Assembly: GCA_017354895.1 (NCBI GenBank)
Contig: CP071494.1
Coordinates: 3,844,001-3,908,000 of the forward strand
Source of the DNA: Podospora comata
Lineage: Eukaryota; Ascomycota; Sordariomycetes; Sordariales; Podosporaceae
Direction: 5' to 3'
Length of the DNA stretch: 64,000 nucleotides
The notes under the pieces are model-generated. The model was given only the letters and a program-made list of their open reading frames with translations, did no database searches and had not been told where the DNA came from. Made by a program: the position numbers and the translations under genes. Position 1 is the stretch's first letter; the number at the start of each line of letters is the position of its first letter. Of this stretch, positions 12,219 to 22,744 are shown piece after piece.

Positions 12219-15028
12219 TTACATAATGCTGCACTCCCGCTCAGGTAACCCATCCTTCGAGTCTTTTCCCTTCCCCTTTTCCTTTTTCTCTTTCTTCTCA
12301 CCATCCCCATCCTTATCCTTCTTTTTTCCCTTATCCTTCTTGCTCCCTCCGTGATGCCCCAAGTGATGATGATGGTGCTCCTTCTCCTTATCCTTTCTGC
12401 TCTCCTTGGCGGTTTCAGACCCCGAGCCTTCCTCCTCTGTCACCACAGCCTGCTCATCCACCGCGGCAACCCCATCAACAGATGGGACTACCACCACAGT
12501 AGTACTCCCGTTGCTAGACGTCGACCCATCCTTGTTCGGCCGAATAAATCCAAGTCTCGAGATGGTGGAGCTAAGCCTTCCCTCGCCTATCTGACTAGTA
12601 GGGCGAGATTTACTTCCCGTCTTTGTGAACTTGGCTGCCGCACGGGATAGTCTAGCAGCTGTGGATTCTTCCTTGCCTTCTTCCTGAGTGGCGGTAGGTG
12701 TCGTGACCGCAGGTGAGGTTGCCTCTGGTGTAACTGGGGCCGCGGCGGCTGCATCAGAAACAGACAAGCTACCACGTCTGGAGTGCTCAGCCTTGGAATT
12801 GATTGAATACGGGTCGTCGTCGAAGCTGAGGCGCTGGTCCATGTTCATTTCCGAGCTCAGCCGGATCGAGGGCTTCTCGCTGTTTTGGGTGAGGGTGGTA
12901 GCAGAGTCAAAGAAGCCACTAGTCGCCCTCGAAATCATGCCATTCACGGATTCCTTGGGTGTTTCGACAATCAGAGTAGCCGGGACCTTTCCGTTCAAGT
13001 CCTTGTAAGCCGGAGGTTCGGTAATGGAACCATCTGTGGAAGCCGTCGTGACGTCAACCATGGGAACGACCTGGTAGAAGAGAAGATATGGCATTTCTTC
13101 TCGTAGCGACTGCTTGATATCATCGACGTACGTCACTCGATTCTCCACCGCGAGGTCGTCAAACTTTGCCCACTGCTGCTCTTCGTAGTCGGGAGGCGGG
13201 TCGTCCTCGTATCTTCGGTTCTCGGTCAGCAGCTTCGGAGCCACCCGAGCAAACGAGATATAGTGACCACTATGCAGGGAATCTCCGCGGTGACAGACCA
13301 CTGATTGCAGTACCAGCTTGAATTCTTCCCGAAGCCCACTGGAATCCTTGTCCTTGGTGTTGATGTCCTCCGCCATGAACTGAGGCAATCGCAAACTGTC
13401 CGGGATATCGATCAGAGTATTTTGTCGCTTAGGAACACCCTGTTCTGTCATTGTGTATCTCTTCAAGCAGATCCCTACCACCGGTCGTTGGGTAAAATGG
13501 CGAGCTACTTCAGCGTCATTACTAGGTTCGCTGTTTGTTGTGGCATGCCATGCTACAGAATGTTAGCCATGAATTTCCGCTGACAAATGTATGCATGTGG
13601 GACACCCACGGATTAGCCGGAAAAACTGCCACGCTGGTATCGTGACAGCCTTTACAATTGTTGAAATCTTTCGCTTGTGCTTCGGGGAGGTGCTCTCTGC
13701 TTCGCCGTTGGATGCCGGGTCCTCCTCGTTCTTGACCACAATTCGCTGTATGATGCTCGTAGATCTATTACGCGACACAGCCGGCGACTCGGCGGCAGCC
13801 TCCAGGGTGGGGTTCGTCATGGATACCGGGGAATGTGTGATGGTCTCTTGTAACGTCCATCTGCGCTGGAGTTTTGAGCTCTCGCCATTGTCGGTCGGCG
13901 TTGCCGCGTCCTCATCTGTGGTGCCCAATAATGTGTTTTTGGGTGTCGAGAATCCGCCCTTCTTCTCCTCGAGGCTGTCTCGAAGCACATCGACCTTGTT
14001 GTTGAAGTACTCCTCCAGGCAGTCCTCGAGTTTGATGCCCTTGCCCGACGGATCGGGAGGGACGGCAAGGTTGAGTAACCGCTCGTGTACCACTTTGTGA
14101 TCATCCACATCGCCCTTTCCTTGGTGAAACAAATCGACCTGCAGCGTAAGTAGAGGTAGCTGTAGTGTCTCTGTAATAAACGCAAAAGCCTCTGAGGTGT
14201 CTTGCTGTTCCAACAACTGGGCTTCCTTCCAACCACACGCAGCAAGCGATTCCTGGATGTGTTGTGTCTGGACATCAAGTCAGTTTAACCCCGTCAATAA
14301 GACTGCTAGGCTCCTACCATATCCGTAGGAATCAACTTTCCGCTTCTCAACATGTTAACCCATAACCGTAACAAGGCAGCCAGTTTCCTTTGAGCCTCGT
14401 CCGTAGAGTCATTCTTGAGCATGCACTCGAAGGCCTGGAGCTTGGCGAACATGGCAAATAGCAGGGCGTCGAGATAACAAGTAACATTTCCCCGGTTCAC
14501 AGCGCCCAGCATTTGGACATTGGCGTTGTATGGCTGTATTATCCCAGCGAACGCCTGCTGTTGTAGCTGTAACAGCTCCAGAGCCTTGTCGACGTCGCCG
14601 TCGGCGAACTTGGAGTCGAGGGCATAACGGATAATGTCGGTTGTGATCTCGTGGTAGTTGAGCTCTTCGAGTTTCTTTTTGATCTCCTCGACCTGTAATA
14701 TGACTGTCAGCACCTATTCAACTTCACAAGCTTTAGAGGCTAGACGACTCCAACAAACGCACCTTTCCAGCTTCTTTTTCCTCTACCTCCTTTTCCTTTT
14801 GGGCTTGTTTTGCGGACTCTGGCCTAAAGATAGACAGCCAGGAATCAATCCCCAATGGGCGAGCCTAGATAAAATCGTCAGCAATTGAACAAGCTTTCTC
14901 GGAGCCGAGACAGCTTCTCCCACACGGACCTTTGCGCCGGGTTCAGACGACTTGTTTCGTCGGTGGCTCCCACTCTTGTCTCGCACGCTTCTGAATTTTT
15001 TAGGCATGATCATCTGTGCTGCCTTCAT
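12219..15028 (-). CDS. Ubiquitin-specific protease (C19) with C-terminal CaaX box
   Basis: Exons 15028-14930, 14864-14763, 14692-14318, 14267-13610 and 13552-12219 give 855 residues. A UBA-like helical region lies at about 68-112. The Cys box reads NRGNVTCYLDALLFAMF (C139), the His box HSGHYISF (about H508), and an acidic WAKFDD box lies near 540-545, so the catalytic triad looks complete. The catalytic domain is split by a Ser-rich low-complexity insert (about 270-395). The tail is Ser/Thr-rich, then has a His run and a strongly basic Lys-rich stretch, and ends ECSIM-stop. CSIM fits the CaaX consensus with Met, favouring farnesylation. It probably removes ubiquitin from membrane-associated substrates; the substrate is unknown. 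The start is the first in-frame ATG; ATGs at 15013 and 15007 are alternatives. The first donor (GTCCGT) is weak. Confidence 0.85.
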
Positions 15029-15117
15029 CTTGGTGGTTTTGCGCAGCGCATCGATATATGCGGCTGTTGGGAGAGCGAGGTGACTGTGTGTTGTATCCGC
15101 CACAGAGGTTGTACCAT
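15025..15117 (-). promoter_or_regulatory. Upstream ORF stopping on the USP start codon
   Basis: A 30-codon frame opens at an ATG at 15117, has a second in-frame ATG at 15051, and ends in TGA at 15027-15025. The stop overlaps the presumed USP start in the form ATGA (ATG at 15028-15026). If transcription starts upstream, the protease would be translated by reinitiation or leaky scanning. The transcript start is unknown. Confidence 0.4.
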
Positions 15118-16572
15118 GTACGGGGCAGGTACCGGGACGTGGGGGACCGCACAGCAAGGCAACCTATGCGAAAATGGGCATCGAAGGCGCAGTGCGACGG
15201 GGAGCAGTCAAAGAAAGGAAAAATAAGGCAAGATTACTCAAGAATGAAGCTATCCGCCTCGAAGAAGTGTTGACCGTCAACCGGAAGATCCCAAGGTTCG
15301 TGTTTGGATATTGTTAAGGTAGTTGGGATGAGGGGTTAGGTTTCAGGCGCACTGAGCAAGTATCAAGTTGGGGCTTTGCGATGAACCCTCGAGCGCTCAA
15401 CAAGCGAAGGGGCGCCCGCCGGGCTGATGACGATGGGTGCCTGCCACCGGTGCTCCGAACCGAATTGCCTAAAATGACGAGGTCAACCGCTGGAGGCAAC
15501 GTTGATATCAAAAGCGTTGGAGATAGAAAGGCTGAGCGCCAAAATACGGGGGACGGGAAGTTGAGAAAGCGGTAACTTGTTCGCCAACGGACAAGGCCAA
15601 CAAATTGAAGGGCCAAAGAGGGGCCCAAAGACGTGGGCAGCGCAACGCGTGGCGGATGGGGATGTGGACAAGGATGATAAGACCTGTGGACCACAGGGGA
15701 AGTGGATGCCCAAAATGTTCACTTTAGCTTTTGCTTATCATGGAGCAACAAGTTGCCAGAGCAGATTTTCAGAGTTCAGAGTTCAGATGCTGCTCTTCTT
15801 CGGCCACTGATCATCGAGTCATTTAAGGCGTTCGTTGGATAGTAGCTCTGCTGGCTAAATGTCCACACACACGCGCGACTGATCAAAACCACGAGACAGC
15901 ATCTTGAATTTCTTGCACAGATACGAATATACAAGCGCTGTGGCTACCTTACCCTACTTGCTGGCCTGCGATTGGATCGCAATGTCCCAGTGAACACCCA
16001 GATGCACACTCCTGACCCAGAACCCCGTTTCTGTGGGGGAAAGAAGGTTAGCTGATGGCGCTCAATAGGGCTGGGCTGTCCATGATGTTGCATCGATAGC
16101 TGCGTCTGCACCTGTCAGTCGAACCGCGTTTTGGGATCTGCAGTTTGACAGAGACCCTTGCCCCGCCTTGCCCCCCGTTCGCAGGTCCGATCGGGGGCTT
16201 CGTTATGGTGCTTACCCTAAACGGGCAGATTGACGTCTCCAATGACGCTATAGAAGATCTACAAGGGTCTAGAAGAAAGCTTTATCTCGATGCCTGCTGT
16301 TGCTGCCATAGTATCGTGAGGGTGACTGGCGGCAAATGACGAGTGTGGTGTTGGCTGGATTTGCAGGTCTACGTAATTCTCAGGCTGCTTCCAGAATCCC
16401 AGTGGGAAAACTTGTCATGAGGTGGTGGCAGATGGTCGTAGTTACCAGAGGGGCTTTCGCGGCGTAAGCGTCTCATGATGGCTCAGCAAATCGGTCCGGA
16501 GAGCCAGAGGCCCAGCCACCGGGACGGCTGCACCGAATGTGATGCCTATTGATACAAATATACTTCTTCCCC

Positions 16573-16580
16573 TATAAATA
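16573..16580 (+). promoter_or_regulatory. TATA-box-like site
   Basis: TATAAATA is a good TATA box on the plus strand. It lies about 790 bp upstream of the dehydrogenase start codon, which is far for a direct role unless there is a long leader or a spliced 5' UTR. Confidence 0.35.
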
Positions 16581-16628
16581 CGCACACTGCGAGCGACCAT
16601 ATTCTTTCATCCTTCGCAGCATCCTGGG

Positions 16629-16640
16629 CCACAATTGTGG
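16629..16640. repeat. 12-bp perfect palindrome
   Basis: CCACAATTGTGG is its own reverse complement, and the flanks are nearly symmetrical over a further three bases each side. It lies about 50 bp downstream of the TATA-like site, where a dimeric factor could bind. Confidence 0.5.
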
Positions 16641-17370
16641 TCCAAGAGGACATTGTTCACCTCATCAGATCCATCTCGCGACTGTGAGAACACACAAGTC
16701 TGTTTTAGGCCAATTATAGGGGGACTGTTTGATTGATATGCTGGCGCTGAGACATGACGTCACGATAATATGTTCGTTGTGTTATGCTAGAGAAAATAAA
16801 GTGTGATGGAGTAATAGTTGATCTGTTGGCCATCAAGGTGTTGAGGGATAACGCTGAAGCACTGTTTTCAAGGCGCAGTAATGAGTAAGGCAGCGGGGCT
16901 GGACATGTGAGACAGACGTCGACGCATGTATCGTAAGTTGAACTTTGGAGAAGATCCTGTTTTGCTAGTAATGAGCTGATCGCGCTACATGACCCGAGGT
17001 GAATGCTCCGGATATCATGGTGTTTTCCCCATGGAAATGTGCAGTGGAAATGCTTACCAACAACAAATGCGCGGAAAACGGCATGCGCCAACTGAGGGGT
17101 TCGATTGGACGGCCCCGGACTCTTGGCAGCCAGAGACCCACATTCCCCACGAAATCAACCTCGGCAGGGAAGGGGTAGCTTGGAACTCGGCTCAACCATC
17201 AGCTGAGCCGAACCATTCATCGCCATGCATTGAACTAAGTGCTCCCGTATTGACCTTGATGCATACGTTTATTAGCAGTGCCGTTGCCTCTGTTCTTTTA
17301 GAGTTTGTCGACCTTTTGCCAATTCACCAAATCAATCAAGTCTTGTTGAAAGTTTAAAGCCACCAGAAAC

Positions 17371-18906
17371 ATGTCGGCCCAGATCCCCATTGCTGTATGA
17401 TGAAGCCCCCATTGCATACGCTCCACCTCCGCATCCAGCAAGCATATCACTAACATCCAGGTGCAGGTCCGCGATCGCGTTAGCGACAAGGCCGCGAAGA
17501 CGTTGGACATCGTTGCCAAGTTCGTCGATGAAGAGTGTATTCCGTATGGTTCACCTTACCGCTTTCCATATTGAAATCACAGCCGGTCTAATGATGTCAC
17601 CTCAGTGCCGATACTGTCTTTGAGGCCCAGGTTGGCGTTGGTGAGGCGAGATGGCAGGCTCACCCCAAGATCCTCGAGGACCTCAAGGAGAAGGCGAGGT
17701 CCCTCGGCCTCTGGAACATGTTCCTGCCCAAGGGTCACTACAAGGAGTCTCCGGGCTTCACCAACCTCGAGTATGGCTTGATGGCCGAGTGGTTGGGCAA
17801 GTCCAGAGTTGCCTCCGAGGCGGTCAACTGTGCTGCTCCTGATACCGGCAACATGGAGGTGTTGGCCAAGTATGGCAATGATGCCCAAAAGGCTCAGTGG
17901 CTCAAGCCCTTGATGGACGGTGTCATCCGTTCGGCTTTCCTCATGACAGAGCCTCAGGTCGCCTCTTCAGATGCTCGGAATATTGAGCTGAAGATGGTCA
18001 GAGACGGTGATCACTATGTCTTGAACGGCTCCGTAAGTGCCATCGTCTTATTCAACTACACTGCGTAACACTAACAACACAACACAGAAATGGTGGTCCA
18101 GTGGTGCCGGTGACCCGCGCTGCAAGATCTACATCGTCATGGGCAAGAGTGACCCCAACAACAAGGACCCATACAAGCAGCAATCCGTCATCCTTGTGCC
18201 ATCAGATACCAAGGGCATCACTATCCACCGCATGCTTTCTGTCTACGGCTACGACGATGCGCCCCATGGCCACGGCCACATTACCTTCCACAATGTCCGC
18301 GTCCCGGCTACCAACCTTGTGCTTGGAGAGGGTCGTGGCTTCGAGATCATCCAGGGCCGTCTCGGTCCCGGCCGTATCCACCACGCCATGAGAACCATTG
18401 GTGCTGCTGAGCGTGCCTTGGAGTGGATGCTTATGCGTATCAACGACCCGACAAAGACTCCCTTCGGCAAGCAGCTTCGTGAGCATGGCGTTATCCTCGA
18501 GTGGGTTGCCAAGTCCCGTCTGGAGATTGACGCTGCTCGCCTGGTTGTTCTCAACGCTGCCATCAAGATGGACGAGCAAGGTCCCAAGGCCGCGCTGAAG
18601 GAGATCGCCCAGGCCAAGGTTCTCGTTCCCCAGACTGCCCTGACTGTCATTGACAGGGCCGTCCAGTCCTTCGGTGGAGCCGGTGTCAGTCAGGACACTC
18701 CCTTGGCCAACATGTGGGCTCAGATCCGCACCCTCAGACTGGCGGATGGACCAGATGAGGTGCATCTGCAGCAGATGGGCAGGAACGAGAACCGCCGTGG
18801 CAAGGAGGTTGCTGCCAAGATTGCTGCTCAAAAAGCAAAGGCTGAGGAGTTGTTGAAGAAGTACAACATCACCAGATCGGAGATTGGCTCCAACATCAAG
18901 CGCTAA
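17371..18906 (+). CDS. Acyl-CoA dehydrogenase (ACAD10/11-like)
   Basis: Exons 17371-17394, 17461-17543, 17606-18032 and 18088-18906 give 450 residues. The N-terminal helical domain is followed by the flavin/substrate motif [15 protein letters not shown] and the mid-domain block [13 protein letters not shown]. The C-terminal helices include [20 protein letters not shown] and [11 protein letters not shown], the pattern of fungal enzymes related to ACAD11 that oxidise long or unusual acyl-CoAs. No mitochondrial presequence is evident (MSAQIPIA) and the C-terminus NIKR is not a PTS1, so location is uncertain. The second exon may start at 17461 or, by using the next CAG, at 17467; both keep frame and differ by Val-Gln. 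The start is the only ATG giving an intact N-terminus after splicing. Confidence 0.88.
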
Positions 18907-19624
18907 TTTTTTATGCTATAAACACTTTTGGATTGAGGCGAATATTTTTGGCATCTGGGAATGACATTACATTATCAATATTTTGTATCTACTGCTCCAC
19001 CAACAGAATGGGATTTTTAGTGACTTGTTGATTTCTCGCTGTAAACAATGGGTGTTTTGGGGTGATCGCAGTCGCCGAGCGCCGTGACTGTGCCTCTCGC
19101 CAGGGGGCAAGGGCTTGGGGTGTTGTGGAGCCCGTGCGTCAATGCTCGGTTGCCCGGTCGTTGTTACCCAAAACGGTAGTCTGTTGTTTTTTTTCTGCCG
19201 GAACCTGTTTCCTGCACCACACACACTTGCTCAATTCACTTACGGTCCAAGCAACCCACAGCCCAGCATTGACTCTCGCCCCAGTTTGGCAGCCAATTTA
19301 AACCGACCAACCGCTCCCTTCACCAATTTTGCCCCTCGTCCCCTCCAGATACCAGCATCTTTGCTACCTCGGACAACACAAATCCTGCTTTTTTGGCTAC
19401 CCCATCTCGTGTTGTTTACGCAACCTACCTTTCAGCTCGGATCGCTTGGACATATTCGATTCGTCGATTGCACCTACCCTCCATTCCAGTAGCAGCCCGA
19501 GCCCTTCCGTTCCTGTTGCTTGCCCAACCGACCGACCAAACCAAGAACCAGTTCTTGTACGACCAAAACAAACCATTACACCATACAACCATCAGCTGGC
19601 AAACCAGTCAAACAACATATAACT
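18907..19624 (+). promoter_or_regulatory. Promoter and long ATG-free leader of spo12
   Basis: Between the dehydrogenase stop and the Spo12 ATG. From about 19146 to 19624 no ATG occurs on the plus strand for roughly 480 nt. This stretch is rich in C and T with CCAACC/ACCGACC elements, as expected for a long scanning-friendly 5' UTR. An open frame through part of it starts only from a non-ATG codon. Confidence 0.5.
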
Positions 19625-20124
19625 ATGCCTTCCAACGTCCTCGCTGCCAAGGACGTCAACATGTCGCTTCCTACCACCAACAACAACAACACGACCCAGA
19701 CCTCGACTGATACCTGCGGCAAGCCCGATACTATGAGCATGGAGTACCACCGTCAGGTCTTTCAGAACAAGATGGCGGCACAGGAGGAGTATGTCTTCCC
19801 TCGATCATTCTACTTTCTGTTTGATCAAGTCGCTAACACGCACCCTCCCAGGAAAACTTACATTTCCCCCTCGGATAACCTCATGTCCCCTTGCACAGCC
19901 AAGCTGAGTGCCTTCCGCAGCAAGCAAGTCGGCAAGTAAGTACACACCTCGCTACCTCTGTCCTATCTTCTGACCACAAATGCTAACCGCACTCCCCCAA
20001 CAGAGTCAAGCCCAAATCCCTCTTCGCCCAGGCGTCCTCTAAGAAGCTCGACGCCGCGGGCCAGAGCAGCCTGCTGTTCGGCAACAAGCCCAAGCCCGCC
20101 GCTCCTCCTGCCGGCAGCAGCTAG
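19625..20124 (+). CDS. spo12: Spo12-family mitotic-exit protein
   Basis: Three exons (19625-19788, 19852-19935, 20004-20124) give 122 residues. The conserved Spo12 core is built across two splice junctions: KTYISPSDNLMSPCTAKLSA, then FRSKQVGK, then VKPKSLFAQ. In yeasts Spo12 acts in the FEAR network, helping release Cdc14 from the nucleolus at anaphase. The SPSDN and SPCTAKL serines are CDK-type sites. The N-terminus is Asn/Thr-rich and disordered, and the tail is Lys/Pro-rich. The first intron is 63 nt with no in-frame stop, so unspliced RNA would encode an insertion rather than a truncation. The start is the first ATG after a long ATG-free leader. Confidence 0.87.
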
Positions 20125-20826
20125 GCATTGGACACGGCGAAACATGAACACCCTTTTTCTTTTTCTCTTCGACATGACCGTTCTCCTCCGACCATAACGG
20201 AAACCCTTATTTTCTGTTTGTTTGATTACATCGCTTCCATTTTTTCTTTTGTCAGAGTACACACACTCCCTCTACACAAGAGGGGTGAAGGGGGCAAATT
20301 GGTCTATCGGGGGTTTCGGAGGCATTGGGAAACATCAAAGGCGTTTGAGGTTTGGCTTGCTAGAGAGTTTTTGCTTTGACACTTTACTTTGCCAGACTAC
20401 CCAAAAGAAATCGGGGGGGAAGGAAGGGGAGTTTTTTTACTGGGGAAAGATGATTACTACATGATGGATTACACTTTTGCTTTTTTCAGGCACAGACAAA
20501 ACAATTGATGGGGTGATGCATTATTGCTGCCGTATACATTATCTCTGTCTTTTTCTTTTTTGTTGGTGATTGTGTTACCGGCTGGCTTTGACCAGAGTGT
20601 TTGTTATCGAGGGTGGCGGTTTGACATCTGACACATGGTACTGGGTTCTTCTCATGGCATTTTCATCACCCCTTCCGGATACAGATAATCCACAGCTACA
20701 ACTCCCAATCTCAATTTATAGACACATCACATCAACAGTACCTATCTTGATACTTGTTTCAGGGCTAGAATCATTCTCATATTTTTCTCGACTAACTACC
20801 ACCACCACCACCACCACGAAACGAAA
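20125..20826. other. Intergenic: convergent 3' flanks of spo12 and rbg1
   Basis: About 700 bp of T-rich spacer between convergent genes, with 3' UTRs on both sides. An (ACC)n microsatellite sits at its right end. No other feature is seen. Confidence 0.5.
20798..20817. repeat. (ACC)n microsatellite
   Basis: Six full ACC units plus a partial one, about 10 bp beyond the rbg1 stop codon, in its 3' UTR. Likely length-variable. Confidence 0.75.
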
Positions 20827-22243
20827 CTAAGCCTTCCACCCACTGACAATATATACCACATCCTCATCGCAAACCGGATGACTCAACCCCACCCTCTGCG
20901 GTATATGCCTCGCGCTGGCGCCCCAAACGAGCGCATACTTGAACGTCTCCTTCAGCGTCCTATGAATCCTGTCACACACATCCTCGATGGTGCTATTACT
21001 CCTCACAATCAACGCCTCGCTAAAGTCGGGGTCGTTCCCCTTCCTCTTGGTGTAAATCCTGACCAGGTTCAGCTCCTTCCAGCACCGGTCAATCACATCC
21101 TGGATGCCGAGGTCCAGCTCGCAAGACATGACAACCGTGTAGGGCTCCCGGGCGAGCTTGTCGAGGAAGTCGAGGGAGACGGAGTCGATCTTGTTGTAGA
21201 CGTAGAGGCACTTGATGTACTTGCGGTGGTTGGCCATGATGACGTCGATGAGGTCGTCGACGGTACAGTTCTCGTCTCGGATGAGGACTTCGCAGTTGAG
21301 GATCTTGTAGTCGCGGAGGATGTTCATGATCATTTTTTCGTCGATTCCTTTGGGGGGGGATTGGAAGGTGATTTTCATGCCGCCGGCTTTTTTGGGTTTG
21401 AGGTAGATGTTACTAGGGACGGGGGGTTAGGGGGGGAGGAGGAGGAAATGGGGAGGAAAGGCGTACGGAGGTTCACGGTTGAGTCTGATGCCTACGGCTT
21501 CAAGCTCTGCTTCGAGAAGGGCGCGCTGTTCGGCTCTCTTGGTGGCGTCGAGGACCATGAGAATGAGATCACTGGTTTTGGCGGCGGAGATGACTTGGCG
21601 GCCGCGGCCTTTGCCTTCGGAGGCACCTTCGATGATACCGGGTAGATCGAGGAGTTGGATCTCGGCACCGCCGTACTCGAGGACGCCGGGGATGGCGGTG
21701 AGGGTTGTGAAGGCATAGGAGGCCACTTCGGATTTGGTCTTGGTGACTTTGGAGAGGAAGGTCGATTTACCGACGGAGGGGAAGCCGACGAGGGCTATTC
21801 TGGCGTCGCCGGACTTGCTGACGTCGAAACCGGAGCCACCACCACCGGCGGCGCCCGGGCCGGGTTCGAGGAGTTGTGCGCGGAGACGGGCGAGTTTACT
21901 GGGGATGGTGTAAGTATGTAGGGGATGTGTTGAGGGGGAAGGGCCACTCACTTACCCCTTCAAGAGACCCAAGTGATATTCTAGGGTGAGTGTTAGATAC
22001 TGTACGAATATGAGAGTGGTGAGGTATGAATTTACCAGTTGCCTTATTCTCTAGATATACCAGTTAGTGAGGTGTTGGGTGATAGACCAGGTGGTATGTA
22101 CAAACTTTGAGTCTTCCTCATCTCATCCTCAATCCTATTTTATTTCACGATTCCGTCAGCCAGTCTGTGCTCACGAGACAACTGGATGAACATGATGATA
22201 AATGAGAGACTAACTCCTTGATCTTTTCCGTAATGTTCACCAT
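20827..22243 (-). CDS. rbg1: Developmentally regulated GTP-binding protein Rbg1/DRG1
   Basis: Six exons (22243-22215, 22134-22106, 22050-22036, 21980-21956, 21898-21467, 21412-20827) give 371 residues, the family length. The four tiny 5' exons (29, 29, 15 and 25 nt) encode the N-terminal helix-turn-helix region ending [11 protein letters not shown]. The OBG/DRG GTPase domain has G1 GFPSVGKST (71-79), the switch [10 protein letters not shown]3 DLPG, and G4 NKID. A C-terminal TGS domain ends VYIVSGWKA. Rbg1/DRG1 with its DFRP1/Tma46 partner associates with translating ribosomes and relieves stalls. Each microexon junction keeps phase and restores family residues, so the structure is well supported despite the exon sizes. 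It is head-to-head with cwc2. Confidence 0.93.
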
Positions 22244-22744
22244 CTTGGCGGTTACGAGACCTTTACAGTGTCTCTACTGTCCCTGTCGGAAGGGTGAGTG
22301 GTATAAACCGTAGGTTGATGGCGACAAGCACCAAGTTCATGTATCAAGCCGATATTCAGCTATAATTCAAGACAGCAGCCAGGACAGACCCCACGTTTCT
22401 CAGGTTGGCAGAATTATTGAGGGGCAAGAGTGGCACACTCAAATCTTCACCGCCTGCCCACTTTGACTAGCTTGCTTTTAAACTGGGGTCAGCAAGGTGC
22501 CTGGGAGCTTGTCAATTTTCCAGACCTACCGAGTGACGCTCGGCGCGTTGCCAGCAGCATCACTTTTGAATCGCGCATTTCACAGCATCAAACTTTCCAG
22601 AGCTCCAGTCCAAGATTCAACCCTCGCATTCATCGCCAGCGCACCAATTTTCACTGCGACTGAACATACGTACAACATAGATCGTTCAACACACGCCATT
22701 CACGACACAACAGCATCATTCTCTCCAATAACACAACCGCAAAC
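22244..22744. promoter_or_regulatory. Shared promoter region of rbg1 and cwc2
   Basis: The 501 bp between divergent start codons must hold both promoters. The cwc2 leader just before its ATG is CA-rich. No clear TATA box is seen. Confidence 0.45.

Larger units (their letters stand above)
15118..17370. other. Long divergent intergenic region, USP to acyl-CoA dehydrogenase
   Basis: About 2.25 kb between two divergent genes. It has no ORF with recognisable coding character. A TATAAATA box at 16573 and a nearby palindrome (both listed separately) hint at an unassigned transcript start about 800 bp before the dehydrogenase. No tRNA was seen. Confidence 0.5.

Noticed and set aside
20878-21645. Plus-strand frame of 255 codons
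   Set aside because: Antisense shadow of rbg1; Val/Asp/Gly-rich with no family features.
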